Shown here: positions 40,569 through 48,412 of the stretch, one piece after another
Position numbering within the stretch: the stretch's first letter is position 1
How the letters are laid out: each line of letters begins with the position of its first letter
Assembly: GCA_023251135.1 (NCBI GenBank)
Contig: JAHEZJ010000036.1
Span: 1-50,551, forward strand
Direction: 5' to 3'
DNA length: 50,551 nucleotides
Source: Flavobacterium sp.
GTDB lineage: Bacteria; Bacteroidota; Bacteroidia; Flavobacteriales; Flavobacteriaceae
Made by a program: the position numbers and the translations under genes
Notes under the pieces: generated by a model
The model's database searches: none
What the model saw: only the letters and a program-made list of their open reading frames with translations
What the model was told of the DNA's origin: nothing

Positions 40569-40616
40569 TTTAATCGTTTATTCGGTTAAACGGTTAAGCA
40601 AATAATCGATTAAACT
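40569..40616. repeat. Octamer array upstream of the LptF/LptG-like gene
   Basis: Six 8-bp units TTTAATCG, TTTATTCG, GTTAAACG, GTTAAGCA, AATAATCG, ATTAAACT ending 5 bp before the ATG at 40622. Confidence 0.65.
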
Positions 40617-40621
40617 TTGCT

Positions 40622-41710
40622 ATGTTAACGATAATAGATAAGTATATTTTAAAAAGATATTTAGCCACATTTTCGGTGATGATCTTGTTATTTATTCCGA
40701 TTGGGATTGTGATTGACGTCTCTGAAAAGGTGAATAAGATGTTGGAAAATAAAATTCCGTTTACCGCAATTGCGATCTATTATTACAATTTTACGGTATA
40801 TTTTGCGAATTCTCTGTTTCCGATATTTTTGTTTTTGTCGGTAATCTGGTTTACTTCAAAACTGGCCAATAATACAGAGATTATTGCAGTTTTAAGTTCC
40901 GGAATTTCGTTTTCACGTTTCTTAAGACCTTATATTATTGGTGCTTCGATCGTTTCGATTTTTGTGCTTTTAATGGGGTTTTTTATTGTTCCTGCCGCCA
41001 GCGAAGGGTTCAATAACTTTAGGTATACGTATTTAAAGGGGAATGGAAAAGTAGAGATGCTGGGTAATAATACAAACGTATACCGACAAATTAACGACAA
41101 CGATTTTATTTTTGTTAATAGCTTTAATGAAGAATCTAAAACGGCTTTTAATTTTACGTTAGAGCATTTTGAAGGTGAAAAGTTAACGTATAAAATTACT
41201 GCCAGCCGTATCAAATGGGATCCTAAAACAAAGACCTATAATTTGTACGATTATACCAAAAGAACGTTAGGAGAATTAAACGATCAGGTCGAAAAAAGCC
41301 CGGAAAAAAGGGTGGCTTTCAAATTTGAGCTGGCCGATTTAACTCCGGTAGTTTACATCGCAGAGACTCTTCCATTGGGAAAACTGATTGATTTTATTGA
41401 GAAAGAACGTAAAAGAGGTTCTGGAAATATCAATACCTATTTAGTTGTACTGTATAAAAAATACAGTGTACCTGTTTCTGCTTTTATCCTCACGATTATT
41501 GCTGTGGCAGTTTCGGCAATGAAACGTCGCGGTGGTATGGGAACCAATTTGGCAATCGGAATTGCAATAGCCTTCGCCTTTGTGTTTTTTGATAAAATAT
41601 TTGGAACACTTGCCGAAAAATCTACCTTCTCACCTTTATTTGCTGTTTGGTTTCCGAATATTGTTTTTGGAATTTTAGCGATTTACCTACTACGTAATGC
41701 GAAACGATAA
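40622..41710 (+). CDS. LptF/LptG-family lipopolysaccharide export permease (YjgP/YjgQ)
   Basis: A 362-aa inner-membrane protein. Three N-terminal helices (ILKRYLATFSVMILLFIPIG...), a periplasmic beta-jellyroll region (~130-265) and three C-terminal helices ending in IVFGILAIYLLR give the LptF/G layout. It would form the membrane part of the LptB2FG exporter moving LPS from the inner membrane. Which of the two paralogues it is cannot be told. The 3' end overlaps the EamA gene by 14 bp, so translation is coupled. Confidence 0.85.
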   Translation: MLTIIDKYILKRYLATFSVMILLFIPIGIVIDVSEKVNKMLENKIPFTAIAIYYYNFTVYFANSLFPIFLFLSVIWFTSKLANNTEIIAVLSSGISFSRFLRPYIIGASIVSIFVLLMGFFIVPAASEGFNNFRYTYLKGNGKVEMLGNNTNVYRQINDNDFIFVNSFNEESKTAFNFTLEHFEGEKLTYKITASRIKWDPKTKTYNLYDYTKRTLGELNDQVEKSPEKRVAFKFELADLTPVVYIAETLPLGKLIDFIEKERKRGSGNINTYLVVLYKKYSVPVSAFILTIIAVAVSAMKRRGGMGTNLAIGIAIAFAFVFFDKIFGTLAEKSTFSPLFAVWFPNIVFGILAIYLLRNAKR

Positions 41711-42584
41711 TTTAAAAAGTTATTTAAATCTTCATTTAATTGTTTTTATCTGGGGTTTTACGGCCATCCTTGGTGCTTTAATAACCATTGATGCCGAAAA
41801 TTTGGTCTGGTTCAGAATGCTTCTTGCAGGAGTTTTTCTGGCCGCTTTTATTGTATACAAGAAACAATCGTTTATCATCTCGGCTACCTCTTTTGCAAAG
41901 CTCATTTTTGTTGGACTGCTGATTGCCCTTCATTGGATTTTCTTTTTTAGAGCCATTCATGTTTCCAATGTTTCTATAACCCTCTCGATATTTTCATTAG
42001 GGGCATTTTTTGCTTCGCTGTTAGAACCGCTTTTCTACGGAAGAAAGATTTTATTCTACGAGGTTTTCTTCGGATTGATTATTATCGCCGGTTTAGCGCT
42101 AATTATGAAGGTAGAGGTGAAGTACCTGCACGGCATGTATTATGCATTGGCAGCTATCATACTGGGAGTTTTGTTTACGTTAATGAACGGAAAATTAATC
42201 ACAGAACACGATCCTTCGGTAATTACCTTTTATGAGTTTACTGCGGGAGTTTTCTTTATTTCAATTTATTTTTTAGTACAGGGAAAATTCAATGCTGACT
42301 TTTTTACCATGTCGCTAAATAACTGGGGTTTGTTGCTTCTTTTGGCTTCGGTTTGTACGGCATATGCCTTTACAGCTTCGGTGAAAGTGATGCAGAAATT
42401 AACGCCCTATACAGTGATGTTAACGACTAATTTAGAGCCGGTTTACGGAATTGTACTGGCCTATTTTATCCTTGGCGGAAAAGAAAAAATGAGTACAGAA
42501 TTTTATATTGGCGCCCTGATAATCGTAATTACAGTTATCTTAAATGGCGTTTTTAAACATTATAAAAACAAGAAGGAAGTGTAA
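41697..42584 (+). CDS. EamA/DMT-family transporter
   Basis: A 295-aa protein with ten predicted membrane helices in two EamA halves (LHLIVFIWGFTAILGALITI at the start; EPVYGIVLAYFILGGKEKMS in the second half, the typical EP-x(n)-GE-like region). Likely exporter of a small metabolite. Substrate unknown. Overlaps the LptF/G-like gene by 14 bp. The C-terminus KHYKNKKEV is cytoplasmic and basic. Confidence 0.85.
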   Translation: MRNDNLKSYLNLHLIVFIWGFTAILGALITIDAENLVWFRMLLAGVFLAAFIVYKKQSFIISATSFAKLIFVGLLIALHWIFFFRAIHVSNVSITLSIFSLGAFFASLLEPLFYGRKILFYEVFFGLIIIAGLALIMKVEVKYLHGMYYALAAIILGVLFTLMNGKLITEHDPSVITFYEFTAGVFFISIYFLVQGKFNADFFTMSLNNWGLLLLLASVCTAYAFTASVKVMQKLTPYTVMLTTNLEPVYGIVLAYFILGGKEKMSTEFYIGALIIVITVILNGVFKHYKNKKEV

Positions 42585-42656
42585 TAATTTCCTTATTTTT
42601 AAATTACATTTTTATATTTTAAATACGATTTAATTCAACCAATGATATAATATTTT

Positions 42657-42664
42657 TATATTTG
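42657..42664 (+). promoter_or_regulatory. -7 element TATATTTG for accA
   Basis: Perfect TAnnTTTG, 32 bp before the accA ATG. Confidence 0.55.
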
Positions 42665-42696
42665 CGGTTCGATTTACAAACAAAATTCAAAAATCC

Positions 42697-43650
42697 ATGG
42701 AATATTTAGATTTTGAGCTTCCAATAAAAGAACTTGAAGAACAGTTAGAAAAGTGTGTTATAATTGGAAAAGAATCTGATGTTGATGTAACACCAACCTG
42801 CAAGGAAATCAACAAGAAATTAGAACAAACTAAGAAAGAAATATACAAAAATCTTACAGCCTGGCAACGTGTTCAGCTGTCAAGACATCCAAATAGACCT
42901 TACACTTTAGATTATATCAAAGCAATTTGCGGAGATACTTTTTTAGAACTTCATGGAGACAGAAGCTTTAAAGATGATAAAGCGATGGTGGGCGGATTAG
43001 GAAAGATAAACGGTCAGTCGTTTATGATCGTAGGTCAGCAAAAAGGTTTTAATACCAAAACACGTCAATACCGTAATTTTGGTATGGCGAATCCTGAAGG
43101 ATACCGTAAAGCTTTGCGTTTGATGAAAATGGCAGAGAAATTCGGAATTCCGGTTTTAACTTTAGTAGATACTCCGGGTGCATATCCAGGACTTGAAGCT
43201 GAAGAAAGAGGACAGGGAGAGGCAATCGCGAGAAACATTTTTGAAATGGTTCGTTTGCAAGTACCTATCATCACCATCATTGTAGGTGAAGGAGCTTCGG
43301 GAGGAGCATTAGGAATTGGTGTTGGAGACAAAGTATACATGTTAGAAAATACCTGGTATTCTGTAATTTCTCCGGAATCTTGTTCTTCAATTTTATGGAA
43401 AAGCTGGGAGTACAAAGAACGTGCTGCCGATGCTTTAAAATTGACTTCATCGGATATGAAAAAACAAAAATTAGTGGATGATGTAATCCCGGAACCATTA
43501 GGCGGAGCACACTATGACCGCGAAACTACTTTTAAAACAGTAGCCGAGTACATCACTAAAGGATATAATGAATTGAAAGACTTATCAACACATGATCTGA
43601 TTGCCCAAAGAATGGACAAATACAGTAAGATGGGGGAGTATAAAGAGTAA
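42697..43650 (+). CDS. accA: Acetyl-CoA carboxylase carboxyltransferase subunit alpha
   Basis: A 317-aa crotonase-fold subunit that, with AccD, transfers carboxyl from carboxybiotin to acetyl-CoA, the first step of fatty acid synthesis. [14 protein letters not shown] at the N-terminus, [40 protein letters not shown] and [15 protein letters not shown] (oxyanion-hole glycines) are typical. Full length, with its own promoter and terminator. Confidence 0.95.
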   Translation: MEYLDFELPIKELEEQLEKCVIIGKESDVDVTPTCKEINKKLEQTKKEIYKNLTAWQRVQLSRHPNRPYTLDYIKAICGDTFLELHGDRSFKDDKAMVGGLGKINGQSFMIVGQQKGFNTKTRQYRNFGMANPEGYRKALRLMKMAEKFGIPVLTLVDTPGAYPGLEAEERGQGEAIARNIFEMVRLQVPIITIIVGEGASGGALGIGVGDKVYMLENTWYSVISPESCSSILWKSWEYKERAADALKLTSSDMKKQKLVDDVIPEPLGGAHYDRETTFKTVAEYITKGYNELKDLSTHDLIAQRMDKYSKMGEYKE

Positions 43651-43670
43651 ATTCTTACAAAACGAATTAG

Positions 43671-43703
43671 AATCCGAAGCCTTACAGTTTCGGATTTTTT
43701 TTT
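43671..43703 (+). terminator. Intrinsic terminator after accA
   Basis: AATCCGAA / TTCGGATT stem with about a 10-nt loop and a T8 run. Confidence 0.85.
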
Positions 43704-43777
43704 GGTTATGAACAAAAAAACATATTTATAAACAATTAATAGTTATAACTCGATAGTAATTTTTTTTTAAATTTTGC

Positions 43778-43785
43778 TACTTTCG
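43778..43785 (+). promoter_or_regulatory. -7-like element TACTTTCG immediately before dnaB
   Basis: Seven of eight bases match TAnnTTTG, and it ends 4 bp before the ATG at 43790. If used, the dnaB transcript would be leaderless. Confidence 0.35.
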
Positions 43786-43789
43786 CTAT

Positions 43790-45334
43790 ATGGAAAATTT
43801 CAAGAATGTAAATCCTGTAAAGGTAGATAAAACCACAATTATTAGCTTAGAAAAAGGGAAGCTTCCTCCGCAGGTGCTTGAATTAGAAGAAGCTGTTCTT
43901 GGGGCGATGATGATTGATAAAAAGGGGGTTGATGATGTAATTGATATTTTGCAGGCTGATGCTTTTTATAAAGATGCACATAAATTTATTTTTGAAGCGA
44001 TCGTGCAGCTTTTTACCGAAACACAGCCAATCGATTTGTTGACCGTTTCTTCTCAGTTGAAGAAGAATGGGAAATTAGAATTAGCAGGAGGAGATTTTTA
44101 TTTAATTCAGCTGACTCAAAAAATTGCCTCTTCGGCGCATATCGAATTTCACTCGCGTATTATTCTTCAGAAATTCATTCAGAGAAGTTTGATCCGAATT
44201 TCGTCTGAAATCATCGAAGCGTCTTATGATGAAACAGCCGATGTATTTGATTTGCTGGATCAGGCCGAATCGAAATTGTACGAAGTAACGCAGGGAAATA
44301 TCAAGCGTAGTTCGGAAACAGCCCAGAGTTTAGTACTTCAGGCTAAAAAGAAAATTGAAGAGATTGCCAAAAAGGAAGGATTAAGTGGTGTTGAAACTGG
44401 TTTTCATAATCTGGATAAACTGACTTCGGGATGGCAGCCTAGTGATTTAATTATTATCGCGGCGAGACCTGCGATGGGAAAAACGGCCTTCGTACTTTCA
44501 ATGGCGAGAAATATTGCCATTCAGTATGGACATGGGGTGGCATTGTTCTCTCTGGAGATGGCATCCGTTCAGTTGATTACAAGGTTAATTTCGTCAGAAA
44601 CAGGATTGTCATCAGAAAAACTTCGTACCGGTAAATTAGAACCTCACGAATGGGAAATGTTGAGTACCAAAGTAAAAGATTTGGAAAAAGCACCTTTGTT
44701 TATTGATGATACACCGTCGCTTTCTATTTTTGACTTGAGAGCAAAATGCCGTCGTTTGGCTTCGCAACACGGAATTAAAATTATCATTATTGACTACTTG
44801 CAGTTGATGACTGCCGGGGGAAATAATAAAGGAGGAGGAAATCGTGAGCAGGAGATCTCTACTATTTCCCGAAACTTAAAAGCTTTGGCAAAAGAGTTAA
44901 ATGTACCGGTAATTGCACTTTCACAGCTATCACGTGCGGTAGAGACCCGTGGATCAAGTAAGCGTCCACTTCTTTCGGATCTTCGTGAATCGGGGGCGAT
45001 TGAGCAGGATGCTGATATTGTTTCGTTTTTGTACCGTCCGGAATACTATAAAATTGAAGAATGGGATGATGACGAGGCTTCGCCTACTGCAGGTCAGGCC
45101 GAGATTATGATCGCGAAACACCGTAATGGTGGTATTGAAAACATCCGATTAAAATTCTTAGGACACCTTGGAAAGTTTGATAACCTTGATGATTTTTCAG
45201 GAGGTTACGATGATTTACCATCTAAAATGAATCATGACGATAGTCCTTTTATAACCAAAAGCCTGCCTTCGGCCAATGAAGCTTTTGGCAGTAACTTAAA
45301 CGACGACGAAGACGACAGCGATGTCCCATTTTAA
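43790..45334 (+). CDS. dnaB: Replicative DNA helicase
   Basis: A 514-aa RecA-fold hexameric helicase that unwinds the replication fork. The N-terminal DnaB domain starts at LPPQVLELEEAVLGAMMIDK. Walker A is ARPAMGKTAF. Further motifs are LFSLEMASVQLITR, IIIIDYLQLMTAGG (Walker B) and LSDLRESGAIEQDADIVSFLYRP. No intein is present. The C-terminus ends in an acidic DDEDDSDVPF tail, longer than in E. coli and SSB-tip-like, possibly for protein contacts. Confidence 0.95.
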   Translation: MENFKNVNPVKVDKTTIISLEKGKLPPQVLELEEAVLGAMMIDKKGVDDVIDILQADAFYKDAHKFIFEAIVQLFTETQPIDLLTVSSQLKKNGKLELAGGDFYLIQLTQKIASSAHIEFHSRIILQKFIQRSLIRISSEIIEASYDETADVFDLLDQAESKLYEVTQGNIKRSSETAQSLVLQAKKKIEEIAKKEGLSGVETGFHNLDKLTSGWQPSDLIIIAARPAMGKTAFVLSMARNIAIQYGHGVALFSLEMASVQLITRLISSETGLSSEKLRTGKLEPHEWEMLSTKVKDLEKAPLFIDDTPSLSIFDLRAKCRRLASQHGIKIIIIDYLQLMTAGGNNKGGGNREQEISTISRNLKALAKELNVPVIALSQLSRAVETRGSSKRPLLSDLRESGAIEQDADIVSFLYRPEYYKIEEWDDDEASPTAGQAEIMIAKHRNGGIENIRLKFLGHLGKFDNLDDFSGGYDDLPSKMNHDDSPFITKSLPSANEAFGSNLNDDEDDSDVPF

Positions 45335-45345
45335 TAAAACAATTT

Positions 45346-45368
45346 AGCCTCATTTTGAGGCTTTTTTT
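45346..45368 (+). terminator. Intrinsic terminator after dnaB
   Basis: AGCCTC-ATTTT-GAGGCT stem followed by a T-run. Confidence 0.92.
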
Positions 45369-45471
45369 ATGCTTAAATATTAATACTTTTCCTAGAAAAT
45401 TCTGTAGTTTAGCCAAACAATTGCGCAAAGCAGTTCTAAATTAAATTTTAACCCAAAAACAAATTTAAATT

Positions 45472-45858
45472 ATGTCAGAAGAAAAAAACTTAGGATCAGT
45501 TGAAGTCAGTTTAGCTGTTGGTCAGGAATGGGCCCGGAAATTTCGAAAGGCCAAAATAGATGGCAGAGAAAAAGTGGATGCTTACCTCATCCCGATCGAA
45601 AGCCTGAAACTGGTAATGGACCAGGATATTGATGCCGTACGTGCTTACGTAGGGATCAATAATGCCGGAGAGCAAAACTTAATGCTTGTTGGTACAAAAA
45701 GAGACCCAAAAACAGGTATTTATGTTGATGTTTTCAAACAACAGCAATCCTTAACCGGTGCAAGAACTGCAGGTGAAGGTGAAGGAGAAGATGTTCTTTA
45801 CGATGCATCTCGCCCGTGTCCGCCATACACCGATCCAAATAGTCCAATGAACCAATAA
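45472..45858 (+). CDS. Conserved-looking small cytoplasmic protein, unknown function
   Basis: A 128-aa protein without signal or membrane segment. AVGQEWARKFRKAKIDGREK opens a compact domain, with NNAGEQNLMLVGTKRDPKTG in the middle and a Gly/Glu then Pro-rich tail (SRPCPPYTDPNSPMNQ). I recognise no enzyme family. It begins 137 bp after dnaB beyond a terminator and is separated by 3 bp from the membrane-protein gene that leads the two-component genes, so it probably belongs to that unit. Confidence 0.65.
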   Translation: MSEEKNLGSVEVSLAVGQEWARKFRKAKIDGREKVDAYLIPIESLKLVMDQDIDAVRAYVGINNAGEQNLMLVGTKRDPKTGIYVDVFKQQQSLTGARTAGEGEGEDVLYDASRPCPPYTDPNSPMNQ

Positions 45859-45861
45859 TTA

Positions 45862-46503
45862 ATGGATAATTTTCTAATATTTTCAGGTTATTTCGTCCTC
45901 TTACTGAACCTGATTTTATATACATATAGCTTTTCCCTTCGGGGAAAAGCTAATGTTTTCTTAACCGCTTATGTGGTGTTTTTGTTTGTTAATCAATTCA
46001 CTATGGAGCTGCTGTATCGTTTTCAAATTGAAAACTTGTTCCTTGTAAATGTCTATTTTATAGGGCAAATGGTTTTATTAGGATTGTTTTATAAATCGAT
46101 TTTAGGAATTAAAAGGCAAAAAGTATTTGTAAACTGGAGCCTGACCTTGATGTTATTGATTCTGGTGGTTCAGTGTTTAATCAAGCCCGATCAATTTTTT
46201 AAATTTAATTTGTTTGTCATTACAGCTACTTCTTTATTAAGTGTTGTGTATGCTTTATTGCATTTCTATAATATGTTAACGGACGACAGGCAGTATTATT
46301 ATTTTACTGTTGGATTATCGTCTTATTTACTGGTAAGTACTGTCCTTTTTATAGTAGGCAACCTTACCCTCGGATTAAGCGATGACCTGAAATATTTTAC
46401 ATGGAGACTCAATGCTTTCTTCGTATTGTTATATTATCTTTTTATTTTATATGAGTGGAAAGTAAGTTTTAACCCGAAAAAGAAAATAAATAACGAGCTA
46501 TGA
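45862..46503 (+). CDS. Multi-pass membrane protein upstream of, and overlapping, a histidine kinase
   Basis: A 213-aa protein with about seven hydrophobic segments and very short loops (FLIFSGYFVLLLNLILYTYS; MVLLGLFYKSILG; YYYFTVGLSSYLLVSTVLFI; FVLLYYLFILYEWK). No enzyme motif. Its stop overlaps the kinase start as ATGA, implying coupled translation and a shared complex. The kinase has only one membrane helix and no sensor domain, so this protein is a good candidate for the missing sensor (inference). Confidence 0.7.
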   Translation: MDNFLIFSGYFVLLLNLILYTYSFSLRGKANVFLTAYVVFLFVNQFTMELLYRFQIENLFLVNVYFIGQMVLLGLFYKSILGIKRQKVFVNWSLTLMLLILVVQCLIKPDQFFKFNLFVITATSLLSVVYALLHFYNMLTDDRQYYYFTVGLSSYLLVSTVLFIVGNLTLGLSDDLKYFTWRLNAFFVLLYYLFILYEWKVSFNPKKKINNEL

Positions 46504-47291
46504 GTGGAATCCCGGTTTACGAAAAAGAGATAGTGGCTATCATTCTCTACACATCATGTTTCTTTATGGTTGTAGCCTTTTTTTTAATTGCGTTTTTTTA
46601 TTTTTCCAGAAAGAAAATTATTCAGAAAGAAGTAGAAAAAAGAGATCTGGAAATTCAATACCGAAAAGAACAAGTACATGCGGTTATTGTGACTCAGGAA
46701 GAAGAACGAAAGCGAATTGCACAGGATTTACATGACGATATCAGTTCTAAACTGAATATTGTATCATTAAATTCACACATACTCTCATCTCCAAACTTAA
46801 CCGAAGCAGAAATCAGTGAGATTACGGGGACTATTATAAGTCTTACCGCAAAAGCACTCGAGAACTCCCGAAAAATTGCACATAACTTATTACCCCCTGT
46901 TTTTGAAAAATTTGGTCTGAATGCCGGTGTCCGCGAACTTTGTGATGAGTTTGAAAGCAGCAAGAAAGTAAAAGTACATTACCACAATGAAATTGAATTT
47001 GATCCTAAAGATATTGATCGTCATTTGCATGTTTTCCGAATTTTGCAGGAACTAATGAACAACTCTTTGCGTCACGGAAAAGCAACTGAAATTTGGGTTG
47101 ATTTTAAGATGGAAGATGAAATTCAGACTTGTTATTATAAAGATAACGGAATTGGTTTTGATACCGAGAATTCTGAAAATCAGAAAGGATTAGGGATGAA
47201 AAACATCGATAGCCGTATTTCATTTTTGAAGGGAAATATCGAAATTCATTCGGAAATTGACAAGGGTATTAGCGTAGTTTTTACTTTTTAG
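46500..47291 (+). CDS. NarL-type sensor histidine kinase without its own sensor domain
   Basis: A 263-aa kinase. One membrane helix (~11-34) and a short linker are followed by the HisKA_3 dimerisation helix with the phosphoacceptor in EEERKRIAQDLHDDISSKLN, then the HATPase domain (QELMNNSLRHGKA, YYKDNGIGFD, KGLGMKNIDSRISFL). It would phosphorylate the LuxR-type regulator encoded 113 bp downstream. The sensing part is absent and may be provided by the overlapping membrane protein. Confidence 0.9.
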   Translation: MSGIPVYEKEIVAIILYTSCFFMVVAFFLIAFFYFSRKKIIQKEVEKRDLEIQYRKEQVHAVIVTQEEERKRIAQDLHDDISSKLNIVSLNSHILSSPNLTEAEISEITGTIISLTAKALENSRKIAHNLLPPVFEKFGLNAGVRELCDEFESSKKVKVHYHNEIEFDPKDIDRHLHVFRILQELMNNSLRHGKATEIWVDFKMEDEIQTCYYKDNGIGFDTENSENQKGLGMKNIDSRISFLKGNIEIHSEIDKGISVVFTF

Positions 47292-47404
47292 GTTAAAATA
47301 TGGTAATAAATAGGGTTTTTACTTAAGATATTGCGGTTGTAGTACTTTTTTTCGCTTCATATTTTGTAATTTCGGCTTACCAAACGACCAAAAACAAAAA
47401 TCAA

Positions 47405-48070
47405 ATGAGTGCCGCTATTAAAATTGCTTTAGTCGATGACGAAGTTTTATTCCGTAAAGGAATTTCTTTTTTATTGCAAAGAGAGGATAATATCGATATT
47501 ATCTTTGAGGCATCTAATGGAGAAGAACTTCTGACGAACTTAAATAACAGTGTCATTAAACCTGACATTATTATTATGGATTTGAAGATGCCAATTTTGA
47601 ATGGTGTCGAGGCTACAAAAATTATCCGGAAGTCATTTCCGGAAATTAAAATTATCGCGCTGACCAGTTATGATACCAAATCATTTATTGCCAATATGAT
47701 TCAGGTAGGAGCAGTGGCTTATTTAATCAAAAATACTACTCCAAAAGATTTAATTCATACCATCAATCAGGTTGCCAAAAAAGGTTTTTACTATAACGAA
47801 AGCGTTCTGCAAACCATTCAGGAAACTATTATCTCCAGCAAGACCTCAAAAGGGAATTTGGAAACAGGTTTTCTTTCACAGCGTGAAATAGAGATTCTTC
47901 AGTTGATCTGCCAACAGAAAACAACTTCAGAAATTGCCGATCATCTTTATTTGAGTCCCAGAACCGTAGAAGGGCACCGCAACAACTTACTCCTTAAAAC
48001 TGAATCTAAGAATATTGCCGGTTTAGTAGTCTATGCGATTCAGAATGAAATTGCCGTTTTAACACTATAA
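47405..48070 (+). CDS. LuxR/NarL-family response regulator
   Basis: A 221-aa regulator. The receiver domain has acidic pocket VDDE, phosphoacceptor Asp in IIIMDLKMP, LTSYD and the KNTTPKDL Lys switch. The C-terminal HTH is LSQREIEILQLICQQKTTSE followed by LSPRTVEGHRNNLL. Partner of the kinase gene upstream. The 113-bp gap includes a -7-like TAATTTCG, so it may also be transcribed alone. Targets are unknown. Confidence 0.92.
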   Translation: MSAAIKIALVDDEVLFRKGISFLLQREDNIDIIFEASNGEELLTNLNNSVIKPDIIIMDLKMPILNGVEATKIIRKSFPEIKIIALTSYDTKSFIANMIQVGAVAYLIKNTTPKDLIHTINQVAKKGFYYNESVLQTIQETIISSKTSKGNLETGFLSQREIEILQLICQQKTTSEIADHLYLSPRTVEGHRNNLLLKTESKNIAGLVVYAIQNEIAVLTL

Positions 48071-48075
48071 ATGGA

Positions 48076-48201
48076 TTAGCTTGTTAAATAATGTATTGAC
48101 AGTGCATAATACAAAACTATAATTAACACTAGCACAACAATTCCTATTTTTTGTATCATATTCAATCCCTTTGGTTGTTTATTACCATCATTAAGCTTCA
48201 T
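48076..48201 (-). CDS. Small single-pass membrane protein (41 aa)
   Basis: From the ATG at 48201 the reverse strand reads MKLNDGNKQPKGLNMIQKIG followed by a hydrophobic helix (IVVLVLIIVLYYALSI) and HYLTS, stop at 48076. A positive N-terminus before one helix predicts N-in topology. A perfect -7 element TACATTTG lies 44 bp upstream, outside any other gene. Codon use and protein character look genuine although the gene is very short. It lies antisense to the trailing region of the response regulator unit. Function unknown. Confidence 0.55.
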   Translation of the reverse strand: MKLNDGNKQPKGLNMIQKIGIVVLVLIIVLYYALSIHYLTS

Positions 48202-48245
48202 GCCTTTTTCTTTTTCATTGATTATTTTGACGACCGGGGGGAGAG

Positions 48246-48253
48246 CAAATGTA
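48246..48253 (-). promoter_or_regulatory. -7 element TACATTTG for the 41-aa membrane protein
   Basis: Perfect TAnnTTTG on the reverse strand, 44 bp before the ATG at 48201. A TTTC-like -33 lies roughly 18-19 bp upstream of it. Confidence 0.45.
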
Positions 48254-48364
48254 AGAATAATGTACTTCTGTGAAATAGGTGTTTCTACGTGATTTTACAC
48301 AACATGCATAATATTTTTGCAAGTATTTTTTAACATTTGGATACTTATAAAACCGAAACAACTG

Positions 48365-48396
48365 TTGTGTTTTTCAATGGTTCCTTTATATCTTTA
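48365..48396 (+). promoter_or_regulatory. Promoter of the secreted amidotransferase-like gene
   Basis: TTG (48365-48367), 21-bp spacer, TATCTTTA (48389-48396; seven of eight), 16 bp before the ATG at 48413. Confidence 0.45.
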
Positions 48397-48412
48397 CTAA
48401 AATAAAATTCTA

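Noticed and set aside
243-40616. CRISPR array as explanation of the short repeats
   Set aside because: Units are 7-9 bp, contiguous and without spacers; no cas gene is in the window.
43790-45334. Intein in DnaB
   Set aside because: The protein has normal length and an uninterrupted Walker A and B region.
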